This document shows, one piece after another, positions 28,964 through 36,897 of a stretch of 64,000 nucleotides of DNA. Source of the DNA: Agromyces subbeticus DSM 16689 (GTDB taxonomy: Bacteria > Actinomycetota > Actinomycetes > Actinomycetales > Microbacteriaceae); NCBI RefSeq assembly GCF_000421565.1, contig NZ_ATXG01000002.1:186001-250000 (forward strand). Direction: 5' to 3'. Each line of letters begins with the position of its first letter. Position 1 is the first letter of the stretch. The notes beneath the pieces are model-generated. The model ran no database searches and was not told the origin of the DNA. It saw only the letters and a program-made list of their open reading frames with translations. The translations under genes and the position numbers were made by a program.

Positions 28964-30220
28964 TCAGTCGCGCTGGTCGAAGAATGCGCCGATGAGCGCG
29001 CCCGGGTTGGTCAGTCGCCAGAGCGGCCCTGGGTCGCGGATGTCGTCGGTCAGCTCCAGTGGCGATCCGACCTCGCCGTCGGCGGTCTCGACACTGACGC
29101 GACCGATCTCGCGCCCCGCCGACGCGGTCGTGAACGGCTCGACGGTGACGGATGTCTCGCCGACCGCGCTTCCCCAAGCGGCATCCGCTCGGCTCACCGA
29201 GGCGATGAGATCGGCGCGGTCGCCCCACGCCGATTCGACGCGTGCGTAGGTCGTGCCTGCCGAGATCACCTCGACGGGCGCGGCCGACACCGAGCTCGAA
29301 TCGATCGCGGCCTGAACAGCCGCGTCGAGCGTGTCGTAGTCGGGCATGAGGGTCATTCCGCTCACGAGGCGGTGCGGCGGGTCGCCCTCGGCGCCCGCAA
29401 CCTCGGTCGTGAAGACGAAGCTGACACCGGCCTGGTCGGTGTAGCTGCGGGAGAGCGCTCGCACGCCGCTCTCACCGAGGTGGGAGACGACGTCGGGCAC
29501 GTCACGCTCACCGGGTATCGAGGGCGTCTCGGCAGCATCGAACAATTCGGCGAGCCGCGGGTCGGCGAGCACGAGGGCGCCGAGTCGGGTCAGCTCTTCG
29601 GCGGTGCCGATGTTGTCACCCGAGAGTCCGGTCGCATCCGCGACGTGCATCGTGGCGAAGTCGTGCGCGGCGAGCCACTCGTTCGCCGCCTCGACGTAGG
29701 GTTCGACGCCACCGAACGCCCAGCGAGCGAGGGTGTCGGCGTGGTTGTTGCTCGAGGCGAGGAGCACGGCACGTACGACGTCGCGCTGGGTCCAGGTCTC
29801 GCCGGGCAGCACGGCCAGGGTTCTGGAGTCCTCGGAGGCGTAGCGCAGGTAGTCGGTGTAGTCGTCGGGCCCGATCGTGATCGCGGGACCTGCGCCCCCG
29901 GCTGCGAGCGGCAGGGACTCGAGCGTCGTGAGCACGGTGACGAGCTTCGCCGCTCCGCCGATGGGAACGGCCGCGGCATCGCCGGCGGTAGCGAGCGTCG
30001 AGGCAGTGCCGTCGTCGCCGAGTGCCGCGATCGCGCTCGCTCCGGTGTCGGGCAGGGTGATCGCAGCAGCGCCCGCGGCATCATCACCCGATGCGCTCGT
30101 CGTGGTGACGGTCACCGTCGGAAGCGGCCCGAGGAGCATCGCGGGGCCGTAGACCCCGATGCCGAGGATCGCGATCGCTCCGACGGCGATGCCGACGATT
30201 CGGCCGGGGGTGATGCTCAT
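28964..30220 (-). CDS. Degenerate D-alanyl-D-alanine carboxypeptidase-like membrane-anchored protein
   Basis: This 418-residue protein has an N-terminal membrane anchor (about 8-30) and an extracellular region resembling penicillin-binding protein family S11/S13. The helix after VPIGG-AAKLVTVLTTLE (86-100) aligns with the SxxK motif, but the serine position is glycine 89 (G-A-A-K92). The SxN region survives as LLASSNNHAD (153-162). I find no KTG triad. It therefore probably cannot acylate peptidoglycan or beta-lactams and may act as a binding or structural protein. ATG has TACGCT six bases upstream. Confidence 0.75.
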   Translation of the reverse strand: MSITPGRIVGIAVGAIAILGIGVYGPAMLLGPLPTVTVTTTSASGDDAAGAAAITLPDTGASAIAALGDDGTASTLATAGDAAAVPIGGAAKLVTVLTTLESLPLAAGGAGPAITIGPDDYTDYLRYASEDSRTLAVLPGETWTQRDVVRAVLLASSNNHADTLARWAFGGVEPYVEAANEWLAAHDFATMHVADATGLSGDNIGTAEELTRLGALVLADPRLAELFDAAETPSIPGERDVPDVVSHLGESGVRALSRSYTDQAGVSFVFTTEVAGAEGDPPHRLVSGMTLMPDYDTLDAAVQAAIDSSSVSAAPVEVISAGTTYARVESAWGDRADLIASVSRADAAWGSAVGETSVTVEPFTTASAGREIGRVSVETADGEVGSPLELTDDIRDPGPLWRLTNPGALIGAFFDQRD

Positions 30221-30226
30221 TGAATC

Positions 30227-30232
30227 AGCGTA
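30227..30232 (-). promoter_or_regulatory. -10 element for the carboxypeptidase-like gene
   Basis: On the minus strand TACGCT, six bases (GATTCA), then ATG at 30220. Confidence 0.55.
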
Positions 30233-30245
30233 TCCCGGCGTCGAG

Positions 30246-30593
30246 TCACGCCCAGCCCAGCTCGTGCAGGCGGGCGTCGTCGATGCCGTAGAAGTGGGCG
30301 ATCTCGTGCACGAGGGTCACGTGGATCTCTTCACGGAGCTCGTCTTCGTCGTCGACGATCGCCAGCAGGGGTTCGCGGTAGAGCACGATGCGATCGGGCA
30401 TCTCACCGAAGCCGTAGCGATCGCGTTCCGTCAACGCCCAGCCGTCGTAGAGGCCGAGCAGGTCGAGCGAGCCGTCTTCGGGCCGGTCTTCGACGACGAA
30501 CACGACGTTGTCGAGGCCGTCGACCATATCGTCGGGCAACTGATCGAGCTCATCGACGACGATCGCTTCGAACGCCTCGGCATCGAGTTCCAC
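30246..30593 (-). CDS. Small zincin metallopeptidase (DUF1025/PF06262 type)
   Basis: This compact 115-residue protein carries the HExxH zinc motif in HVTLVHEIAHFYGID near the C-terminus, plus the upstream family blocks DELDQLPDDMVDGLDNVVFVVED and LDLLGLYDG. It belongs to the minimal zincin-like metallopeptidase family common in actinobacteria, whose substrate is unknown. I chose GTG at 30593 because CGGAG lies about seven bases upstream and the product then begins VELDAEAFEA, like homologues. Extending the frame further would run through tRNA-His, which is artefactual. Confidence 0.85.
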   Translation of the reverse strand: MELDAEAFEAIVVDELDQLPDDMVDGLDNVVFVVEDRPEDGSLDLLGLYDGWALTERDRYGFGEMPDRIVLYREPLLAIVDDEDELREEIHVTLVHEIAHFYGIDDARLHELGWA

Positions 30594-30675
30594 GAGTGGC
30601 TCCGATCGGGGTTCGACGGGCTCGAATCGGCGTTCGGACGGAGACGGCCATCGTGCTGCCGGGGAAAAACATTGG

Positions 30676-30749
30676 GGTGAGTAACGGGGCTTGAACCCGC
30701 GACCTCCTGGACCACAACCAGGCGCTCTGCCAACTGAGCTATACCCACC
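30676..30749 (-). tRNA. tRNA-His (GTG anticodon)
   Basis: The minus strand folds as a full cloverleaf: acceptor GTGGGTA with TACTCAC, D arm TAGCTCAGTTGGCAGAGC, anticodon loop TTGTGGT (GTG) and T arm GCGGGTTCAAGCCCCGT. The extra 5' G opposite C73, diagnostic of tRNA-His, is present. CCA is not encoded. Confidence 0.97.
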
Positions 30750-30791
30750 ATGTGCAGACCGCCGAAGCAATCTGGCAACTCAAAGAGACTA

Positions 30792-31412
30792 CTACACCTT
30801 GGCGTCGAACTCGTCCACAACGGTCGCTGCGAGCGTCTGGAGCTCTTGCGACGAGAGACCGGGCTCGGCGACGAAGACCGCTCGACGGTAGTAGTGGAGC
30901 TCGCGGATGGACTCGAGGATGTCGGCGAGGGCCCGGTGGCCGCCGTTCTTCTGCGGCGAGTTGAAGTACGCGCGGGGATACCAGCGCTTCGCCAACTCTT
31001 TGATCGACGAGACGTCGACGCTGCGGTAGTGCAGGTGCGCGTCGAGGCGAGGCATGAACTTCGAGAGGAATGCCCGGTCGGTGCCGATGGAGTTGCCGGC
31101 GAGGGGGGCCTTCTGCTCGTCGGGCACGTGCTTCAGCACGTATTCGAGCACTTCGTACTCGGCCTCGGCGACGCTGACCCCGTTGGGGATCTCTTCGATC
31201 AGCCCCGACTGCGTGTGCATCGTGCGCACGAACTCGCCCATCGACTCGAGCGCGCTCGAGTCAGGCTTGATCACGATGCTGAGCCCCGCATCGACGGGAT
31301 TCAGGTCGTAGTCGGTGATGACGACGGCGATTTCGACGAGCTCATCGACCTCGAGGTCGAGTCCGGTCATCTCGCAGTCGATCCAGACCAGTCGGTCACT
31401 CGAGGAAGCCAT
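30792..31412 (-). CDS. orn: Oligoribonuclease
   Basis: Orn is the DEDDh 3'-5' exonuclease that finishes RNA decay by hydrolysing di- to pentanucleotides, including pGpG from cyclic-di-GMP. The 206-residue protein shows ExoI LVWIDCEMTGLD, ExoII with GNSIGTDRAFL, and ExoIII with GGHRALADILESI. ATG at 31412 is preceded by TAGAAT with a six-base spacer. It lies between tRNA-His and tRNA-Arg on the same strand. Orn is usually essential in actinobacteria. Confidence 0.97.
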   Translation of the reverse strand: MASSSDRLVWIDCEMTGLDLEVDELVEIAVVITDYDLNPVDAGLSIVIKPDSSALESMGEFVRTMHTQSGLIEEIPNGVSVAEAEYEVLEYVLKHVPDEQKAPLAGNSIGTDRAFLSKFMPRLDAHLHYRSVDVSSIKELAKRWYPRAYFNSPQKNGGHRALADILESIRELHYYRRAVFVAEPGLSSQELQTLAATVVDEFDAKV

Positions 31413-31418
31413 GCCGCG

Positions 31419-31424
31419 ATTCTA
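31419..31424 (-). promoter_or_regulatory. -10 element for leaderless orn
   Basis: On the minus strand TAGAAT, six bases (CGCGGC), then ATG. Confidence 0.6.
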
Positions 31425-31479
31425 TCGGGGTGGTCCGACGTGCGTCGTTCGCGGGGCCCGACCTGGCGCTCATTCTCGG

Positions 31480-31552
31480 TGCCCCCGGCAGGAATTGAAC
31501 CTGCGACCAAGAGATTAGAAGGCTCCTGCTCTATCCGCTGAGCTACGGGGGC
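31480..31552 (-). tRNA. tRNA-Arg (TCT anticodon)
   Basis: The minus strand gives acceptor GCCCCCG with CGGGGGC, D arm TAGCTCAGCGGATAGAGC, anticodon loop CTTCTAA (TCT) and T arm GCAGGTTCAATTCCTGC, with discriminator A. It reads AGA codons, which are rare in this GC-rich genome. CCA is not encoded. Confidence 0.96.
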
Positions 31553-31626
31553 GGCGCTGCCAAGCATACCGGGAGGACCCGGGAGGCTCGCTGGGCATGC
31601 GTGCGACGGACGGATGGGCGGAGGTG

Positions 31627-32850
31627 TCATCCCTCGATCGGCACATGGCGGCCGCTATCGGGTGGCGCGGGCTCTGCGACATCCGTTCTGCCCTTGCGAA
31701 GGGCGAGCGCGATGAGCGGGAAGAGCAGCACCGAGAGCATGCCGGCGCCGACGAGCGCGGCAGCGGTGCCGCTCGGCAGGTCGCCGTTGTCGACGCCGAT
31801 CGCCGTGACCGCGACGATGATGGGGAGGCCGGTGGCGCCGAAGAGCGCGGTCGCGACCAGATCGCGGCGGCTCGAGCCCTTGGGAGCAGACAGGAGGGAG
31901 GGGCCACCGCGGATGACGAGCATGAGCACGAGGAAGATCGGCAGGAGCAGCATCGTGCGGATGTCGCCGAAGAGCGACGCGAGGTCGAAGGTCACGCCGG
32001 TGTTGATGAAGAACACGGGCACGAGGAATCCGTAGCCGACCGCCTCGAGCTTCGTCTCGACGATCTCGGCATCTCGTTCGGGTGCGCCGGAGAGCAGCAG
32101 CCGGTACAGCACACCCGCGGTGAACGCGCCGAGGAGCATGTCGAGGTCGAGCACGATGCTGAGCGCGACGAGCGCCAGCAGCACGAAGATGACGAGGCGC
32201 ACGGCGAACTGCCCGCTCGTATGCAGGGTCGCGGTGATCACCCGATGCATCCGCTTGCCGACTCCCTTGGCGGCCAGCCAGATCGCAATGCCTGCGATGA
32301 CGGCGAAGGTCAGGAGCACGGCTGCGGCGAGCAGCGGTGAACGGCCACTGAGGAAGATGGAGATCGCGAGCAACGGGCCGAACTCGCCGACCGCGCCGAG
32401 TGCGATGACGGCGACTCCGAACGGTGTGGCGAGGTCGCCGGAGTCGCGCAGCACCGGCATGATCGTGCCGAGCGCCGTCGACGTGAGCGCGATGCCGATG
32501 AAGGCCGCGGCAGGCAGGTCGGCCGCGAGCACGGTCGCGATGCCGATGCCGGCGGCGAGCGAGATGATCCAGCCGATCGCCGCGCGACTCAGCGGCCGGC
32601 CACGAATCGCACGGAAGTCGATCTCGTTGCCGGCGAGGAAGAAGAGCATCGCCAGGCCGAAGTCGGCGAGGAGGCTCATGAACTCATCCGGCTCGACCCA
32701 GCCGAGCATCGCCGGGCCGAGCGCGAGGCCCAGCACGATCTCGAAGACCACGAGGGGGATCGCCACCCAACGACCGACCAGACGCACGAGCAGCGGAGCC
32801 GCGACGGCGATGGCCGGCACGAGCACCATCGTTCCCACCGAGATGTGCAT
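31627..32850 (-). CDS. CPA2-type cation:proton antiporter
   Basis: This 407-residue membrane protein has about 11-13 hydrophobic segments and belongs to the monovalent cation:proton antiporter-2 family (Kef/NhaS-like). Conserved features are the helix LLADFGLAMLFFLAGNEIDF, the polar GVAVIALGAVGEFGPLLAIS segment and the inverted-repeat counterpart with GAFTAGVLYR. No C-terminal TrkA-N or RCK domain is present, so it is the short form. ATG at 32850 was chosen over an upstream in-frame ATG because GGGAGGGGAG lies directly before it. The transported ion (Na+ or K+) cannot be told. Confidence 0.9.
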   Translation of the reverse strand: MHISVGTMVLVPAIAVAAPLLVRLVGRWVAIPLVVFEIVLGLALGPAMLGWVEPDEFMSLLADFGLAMLFFLAGNEIDFRAIRGRPLSRAAIGWIISLAAGIGIATVLAADLPAAAFIGIALTSTALGTIMPVLRDSGDLATPFGVAVIALGAVGEFGPLLAISIFLSGRSPLLAAAVLLTFAVIAGIAIWLAAKGVGKRMHRVITATLHTSGQFAVRLVIFVLLALVALSIVLDLDMLLGAFTAGVLYRLLLSGAPERDAEIVETKLEAVGYGFLVPVFFINTGVTFDLASLFGDIRTMLLLPIFLVLMLVIRGGPSLLSAPKGSSRRDLVATALFGATGLPIIVAVTAIGVDNGDLPSGTAAALVGAGMLSVLLFPLIALALRKGRTDVAEPAPPDSGRHVPIEG

Positions 32851-32965
32851 GCGTACTCCCCTCCCGGGCACGATCGTGCATCTGTCGCGATGCTAGCGGA
32901 GGTGCCGGCTCGAGCACGGCGGCGACGCGGCGCACCCGGTTTGCGTGCCGGAAACATCTCGGCGG

Positions 32966-32971
32966 TATCGT
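32966..32971 (+). promoter_or_regulatory. -10 element for leaderless nadE
   Basis: TATCGT, six bases (CGTGGA), then ATG at 32978. Confidence 0.55.
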
Positions 32972-32977
32972 CGTGGA

Positions 32978-33799
32978 ATGCGAGAGCTGCAGTCGAGAAT
33001 CATCGCCGACCTCAACGTCACCGCCGTCATCGACCCCGCAGAGCAGGTGCGAGCACGAATCGACTTCCTGAAGTCGTACCTGCTGGCGACCGGCGCGGCC
33101 GGGTTCGTGCTCGGCATCAGCGGGGGACAGGACTCCACGCTCGCCGGCCGGCTCTGCCGCCTCGCGGTCGACGAGATCGTCGCCGATGGCGGTGCAGCGC
33201 GGTTCGTCGCGGTGCGGCTGCCGTACGGCGTGCAGCGCGACGAAGACGATGCGCAGCTCGCGCTCGGGTTCATCGAGCCGCAGGAGACGATCGTGTTCAA
33301 CATCAAGGCGGGCGTCGACGGACTCGCGGCCGACTTCGCCGAGGCGGTCGACGCGCCGCTCAGCGACTTCGGCAAGGGCAACGTGAAGGCCCGTATGCGC
33401 ATGGTGGCGCAGTACGCCCTCGCGGGCGAGTGCAGACTGCTCGTGGTGGGCACCGATCACGCTGCCGAGGCGATCACGGGGTTCTTCACGAAGTTCGGTG
33501 ACGGCGGCGCCGACATCCTGCCGCTCACGGGACTCACGAAGCGACAGGGGCGTGCCCTGCTCGAGCACCTGGGCGCACCCGAGCGGCTGTATCTCAAGGT
33601 GCCGACCGCAGATCTGCTCGACGCAGACCCAGGTCAGTCCGATGAGGCGAACCTCGGCCTGAGCTACCACGACCTCGACGACTACCTCGAGGGTGTCGCG
33701 ATCGACGACTCGGTCGCCGAGCGCATCGAGACCCGCTACCTGCAGACACGGCACAAGCGCACGGTGCCCGTGTCGATGTTCGACGACTGGTGGCGCTGA
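32978..33799 (+). CDS. nadE: Ammonia-dependent NAD+ synthetase
   Basis: NadE amidates nicotinic-acid adenine dinucleotide to NAD+ with ATP and ammonia. At 273 residues it is the single-domain, E. coli/Bacillus-like form without an N-terminal nitrilase, so it uses free ammonia. This is notable because mycobacteria use the glutamine-dependent fusion. The P-loop [14 protein letters not shown] (near residue 46), [33 protein letters not shown] and the Lys/His-rich end are all present. The leaderless-type -10 supports the second in-frame ATG rather than the one 33 bases upstream. Confidence 0.95.
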   Translation: MRELQSRIIADLNVTAVIDPAEQVRARIDFLKSYLLATGAAGFVLGISGGQDSTLAGRLCRLAVDEIVADGGAARFVAVRLPYGVQRDEDDAQLALGFIEPQETIVFNIKAGVDGLAADFAEAVDAPLSDFGKGNVKARMRMVAQYALAGECRLLVVGTDHAAEAITGFFTKFGDGGADILPLTGLTKRQGRALLEHLGAPERLYLKVPTADLLDADPGQSDEANLGLSYHDLDDYLEGVAIDDSVAERIETRYLQTRHKRTVPVSMFDDWWR

Positions 33800-33823
33800 G
33801 CGCCCGCGTCGTTCAGCGCAGGT

Positions 33824-34474
33824 TCAGCGCAGCGATTCGGTTTGCACGGTCGGCGTCGGAGCGGTGTTGGCCGTCGCCGTGCGCGCATCGTCGAGCTTGA
33901 CCGCGCCCTGATAGCGCTGCTGGTGCTGATCGGCGACCCACGCGTCTTGCTGGTCGACGGCGACCTGCTCGGGCTCCTGGCGCTGCGAACGCCACCGCGT
34001 GAGGTCGTTCTGGAACTGCCGGCGCGTGCGTGAAGGACGCCGCTGCCATTCGAGGAGACGATCGCGGAACTCGACCACTGCCGGGTCGAGCTGGTAGCCG
34101 AACGTCGCCGAGGCGCGCTTGAGTTCGTGCAGTTGGTGCGCCGCCCAGTTCGCGGCGACATCCGACCCGCGGATCGGCAGCAGCCGAACGATGATGTCGG
34201 CCTGACCGACAGCGCGGTCGGCCAGCACCTGCTCTTGCGGGGTGAGCGAGTTCCACACCGACGCCTCGGTCGCGGCATCGACGAGCGCCGCGATCGCGGC
34301 GGCCTTCGCCTCGCGATCGCGCTGCGCGACGAGCCGCTTGATCGCGAGGTTCGCGATCCACACGGCCAGGAGGCCGGCCGCGAGCACCGCGAAGAACAAG
34401 ACGGCGGCCGAGAAGACGGCCGGACGCGCCGCGCTCGAGTCGAGCCAGGAAATGAGATCGTTCCACCACTGCAT
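33824..34474 (-). CDS. Single-pass membrane protein of unknown function
   Basis: The 216-residue product has a hydrophobic segment near 20-45 (VFSAAVLFFAVLAAGLLAVWIANLAI), followed by a basic, helical cytoplasmic domain with possible coiled-coil character (KRLVAQRDREAKAAAIAALVDAATEASVW) and a Gln-rich C-terminus. No family name comes to mind with confidence. ATG at 34474 has TAGCCT six bases upstream on the minus strand. It converges on nadE with a gap of 24 bases. Confidence 0.7.
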   Translation of the reverse strand: MQWWNDLISWLDSSAARPAVFSAAVLFFAVLAAGLLAVWIANLAIKRLVAQRDREAKAAAIAALVDAATEASVWNSLTPQEQVLADRAVGQADIIVRLLPIRGSDVAANWAAHQLHELKRASATFGYQLDPAVVEFRDRLLEWQRRPSRTRRQFQNDLTRWRSQRQEPEQVAVDQQDAWVADQHQQRYQGAVKLDDARTATANTAPTPTVQTESLR

Positions 34475-34480
34475 GGCCGC

Positions 34481-34486
34481 AGGCTA
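34481..34486 (-). promoter_or_regulatory. -10 element for the single-pass membrane protein gene
   Basis: On the minus strand TAGCCT, six bases (GCGGCC), then ATG. Confidence 0.5.
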
Positions 34487-34549
34487 CCGCGCGCGACCGA
34501 TGCCGTGACTGAGCCGCTGCGGCGTGCCCCGATACCCGCGATCGAGCGG

Positions 34550-34804
34550 TCAGCGAAAGACCTCTGCAGCGTCGCGCGACGACCAGAACTCGCCGAGATC
34601 GATCGAGCGGATGCCGCCGGCCACGAGTCGTTTCGCAGCGAACCGCAGCTCGGCGCCTGCGCCACGTTGTTCGATGTGCCCGAGCACCGCGCCCTGCGGG
34701 CGCGTGACGCGCCAGAGGCCAGGGGCCGCCGGGGAGATCAGCAGGCCGGGCACGACGATCGGGAAGGGCTCGCGCGTGCGCGCGATGCTGGTGGTGGCGG
34801 ACAT
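34550..34804 (-). CDS. Small conserved hypothetical protein
   Basis: This 84-residue protein begins MSATTSIARTREPFPIVVPG and continues LLISPAAPGLWRVTRPQGAVLGHIEQ, a compact beta-rich pattern seen in small uncharacterised Microbacteriaceae proteins (from memory). I chose ATG at 34804 because GAGAGGAG precedes it by five bases; the in-frame extension upstream has atypical composition. A TACTCT hexamer lies about 40 bases upstream on the minus strand. There are no cysteines or membrane segment. Function unknown. Confidence 0.65.
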   Translation of the reverse strand: MSATTSIARTREPFPIVVPGLLISPAAPGLWRVTRPQGAVLGHIEQRGAGAELRFAAKRLVAGGIRSIDLGEFWSSRDAAEVFR

Positions 34805-34923
34805 GTCGCTCCTCTCGTGATGCAGCCGGCCCTGCGGTTCGTCACGAGAGTAGAGCGCGCCACCGACATCCGATCGCGGCGGATTCATACTGTGCGCCGA
34901 GCCGCACCTCGGCCTACCGACGA

Positions 34924-34964
34924 CGACGCCGCGCCACCGTTCGAGGCGAACGATGGCGCGGCGT
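34924..34964 (-). terminator. Strong hairpin terminator after the aldo/keto reductase gene
   Basis: A perfect 12-bp outer stem (GACGCCGCGCCA with TGGCGCGGCGTC), one mismatch, a 6-bp inner stem (CGTTCG/CGAACG) and a 3-base loop lie 18 bases past the reductase stop. No U-run is seen, as is usual for actinobacterial terminators. Confidence 0.75.
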
Positions 34965-34981
34965 CGGTGAGCGTCGAGGCG

Positions 34982-35989
34982 TCAGGCCAGCCCGGTGCCG
35001 TGCGCGGCGTGCGGGTCGATGCGGGCGATCTCGGCCTCGGTGAGCGGGGCGGAGTCGAGGGCGGCGACGTTCTGCTCCAGCTGGGCGACGCTCGAGGCGC
35101 CGATGAGCGCGCTCGCAACGAGCGGCTGTCGCAGCACCCATGAGAGCGCGAGCTGGGCGAGCGACTGGCCGCGCTCCTTCGCGATCGCGTCGAGGGCCCG
35201 CGCACGGTCGAGGTACTCGGCACTGATGCGATCGGCGGTGAGGAATCGGCTCGTCGCCGCACGCGAATCGGCCGGTACATCGCCGGTCAGGTAGCGGTCG
35301 GTGAGCAGCCCCTGCGCGAGCGGGGAGAAGACGATGCTCGCAGCGCCCACCTCTTCGAGCGCGGGGAACAGGCCGTCTTCGATGTGCCGGTCGAACATCG
35401 AGTATCGCGGCTGGTGGATGAGCAGGGGCACGCCCTCGGCCTCGAGGGCGGCTGCAGCGGCGCGAGTCTGGTCTGGGTCGTAATTCGAGATCCCCACGTA
35501 GAGCGCCTTGCCCTGCCGCACCGCCGACGCGAGCGCGCCCATCGTCTCTTCAATGGGCGTTTCGGGGTCGGGCCGGTGCGAGTAGAAGACGTCGACGTAG
35601 TCGAGGCCGAGGCGCCCGAGGCTCTGATCGAGCGAGGCGAGCAGGTACTTGCGCGATCCGAAGTCGCCGTACGGGCCGGGCCACATGTCGTAGCCCGCCT
35701 TCGACGAGATGATCAGCTCGTCGCGGTAGGGAGTCAGATCGTCGGCGAGGATGCGGCCGAACGTCTCTTCTGCACTGCCGGCGGGCGGCCCGTAGTTGTT
35801 CGCGAGGTCGAAGTGCGTGATGCCGAGGTCGAACGCCCGGCGCACGATCGCGCGCTGAGTGTCGTAGGGCCGCTCATGGCCGAAGTTGTGCCAGAGACCG
35901 AGCGAGAGCGCCGGGAGCTTCAGACCGCTGCGCCCCACTCGGTTGTACTGCATGCGGTCGTAGCGTTCGGGGAGGGCGACGTGGCTCAT
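34982..35989 (-). CDS. Aldo/keto reductase (YghZ/L-glyceraldehyde-3-phosphate reductase type)
   Basis: This 335-residue NADPH-dependent TIM-barrel oxidoreductase belongs to the AKR14/Kv-beta-like branch. Catalytic residues are seen as Asp and Tyr in FDLANNYGPPAGSAEE, Lys in IISSKAGYDMWPGPYG and His in VFYSHRPDPETP. The MWPGPYG and DFGSRKYLLASLDQSL segments are typical of YghZ, which detoxifies L-glyceraldehyde-3-phosphate and methylglyoxal. Substrate is inferred from similarity only. ATG has TAGAGT six bases upstream. It is divergent from the SSB-like gene across a 248-base gap. Confidence 0.9.
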   Translation of the reverse strand: MSHVALPERYDRMQYNRVGRSGLKLPALSLGLWHNFGHERPYDTQRAIVRRAFDLGITHFDLANNYGPPAGSAEETFGRILADDLTPYRDELIISSKAGYDMWPGPYGDFGSRKYLLASLDQSLGRLGLDYVDVFYSHRPDPETPIEETMGALASAVRQGKALYVGISNYDPDQTRAAAAALEAEGVPLLIHQPRYSMFDRHIEDGLFPALEEVGAASIVFSPLAQGLLTDRYLTGDVPADSRAATSRFLTADRISAEYLDRARALDAIAKERGQSLAQLALSWVLRQPLVASALIGASSVAQLEQNVAALDSAPLTEAEIARIDPHAAHGTGLA

Positions 35990-35995
35990 GCTCCA

Positions 35996-36001
35996 ACTCT
36001 A
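35996..36001 (-). promoter_or_regulatory. -10 element for the leaderless aldo/keto reductase gene
   Basis: On the minus strand TAGAGT, six bases (TGGAGC), then ATG. Confidence 0.6.
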
Positions 36002-36149
36002 GGGCGGGGTCGCGGTCGCTCCGCTCCCGTCGCCGATCGTCGTCTCGTCGTTCATCGACTCGTCCTCAACATCGCGCGCCGGGGTGATTCGCCGCACCGA
36101 TCGGCTCATCTGCCGCTGCACGCCGAAAGCGCTCGGTGATGCTGGTGCG

Positions 36150-36197
36150 ACGCGGCTCCGGGGAGCGATCCGGCACGAGCGCACTCCGGAGCCGCGT
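36150..36197. repeat. Perfect 12-nt inverted repeat in the 248-base intergenic region
   Basis: ACGCGGCTCCGG (36150-36161) and CCGGAGCCGCGT (36186-36197) are exact reverse complements around a 24-base loop, 41 bases before the SSB-like start. It could be an operator, an mRNA leader hairpin or a terminator. Nothing else, including no small gene I trust, is seen between 35990 and 36237. Confidence 0.75.
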
Positions 36198-36237
36198 GCC
36201 GTCGATCCGCGGCGGCATCCGACTGAGGAGTGCAGCA

Positions 36238-36798
36238 ATGACCGACATCATCACCGTGACCGGCGTCGTGGGAACCGATCCCAAACACACCGTCACGAAC
36301 GGGGGCCTCGCCATCACCTCGTTCCGCCTGGCCTCGACGCGGCGGGTCTTCGACCGCGCAAAGGGCACGTGGGAAGACGGCGAGACCAACTGGTTCACCG
36401 TCTCCGCGTTCCGCCAGCTGGCTTCGAACGCGAGCCTCTCGATCCGCAAGGGCGAACGCCTGATCGTGCGCGGCCGGCTGCGGCTCCGGGCGTGGGAGAC
36501 GGGCGAGAAGTCCGGCACCGCCGCCGAGATCGAGGCCGACGCCATCGGGCACGACCTCGCCTGGTGCGTCACGACGTACGCCAAGGTTCGCCCCCGAGCG
36601 GCGGATGCACCGGCCGACGGCTCGTCGTCGCAGCTCTCGAGCGACACCTTCGAGGGGCCGGTGGGCGAGCAGCTCGCATCGACGTGGCCGGGCGTCTCGA
36701 CCGCGAGCGAACTCGACGACGATTCCGACTCGGCGTCGGTGTCCGACGACCACGCGATCGAACTGCTCGAGTCCGAGTCCGAGGTGGTTGCCGTCTGA
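36238..36798 (+). CDS. Single-stranded DNA-binding protein paralogue
   Basis: Residues 1-105 of this 186-residue protein form an SSB OB-fold: MTDIITVTGVVGTDPKHTV, SFRLASTRR, WFTVSAFRQLASNASLSIRKGERLIVRGRL. The C-terminal 80 residues are acidic and disordered (ASELDDDSDSASVSDDH), but the end is SESEVVAV instead of the DDDIPF-type tip that recruits replication partners. It is not next to rpsF/rpsR, where the main ssb normally sits. It is therefore probably a secondary SSB, as used for recombination or competence. ATG has GAGGAG seven bases upstream; an earlier in-frame ATG at 36136 is rejected. Confidence 0.85.
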   Translation: MTDIITVTGVVGTDPKHTVTNGGLAITSFRLASTRRVFDRAKGTWEDGETNWFTVSAFRQLASNASLSIRKGERLIVRGRLRLRAWETGEKSGTAAEIEADAIGHDLAWCVTTYAKVRPRAADAPADGSSSQLSSDTFEGPVGEQLASTWPGVSTASELDDDSDSASVSDDHAIELLESESEVVAV

Positions 36799-36897
36799 AC
36801 CGGCACGGCTCACCGAGTGCCGACCGACCGGGGCCTTCCGTCGACCGCGAACGCATAGACTCGCCTCGGACGGTCGGCACCGTCGGTGAGGGGAACG

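Noticed and set aside
30594..30770. N-terminal extension of the small zincin back to 30770
   Set aside because: The extension translates tRNA-His; an SD-supported GTG at 30593 gives the usual family length.
36136..36237. Upstream ATG for the SSB-like gene at 36136
   Set aside because: Its first 34 residues are Arg/Ser-rich and unlike SSB, they overlap the inverted repeat, and GAGGAG precedes the ATG at 36238.
35999..36238. Possible small minus-strand gene in the 248-base gap before the aldo/keto reductase
   Set aside because: No SD or -10, unconvincing composition, and it would collide with the reductase promoter.
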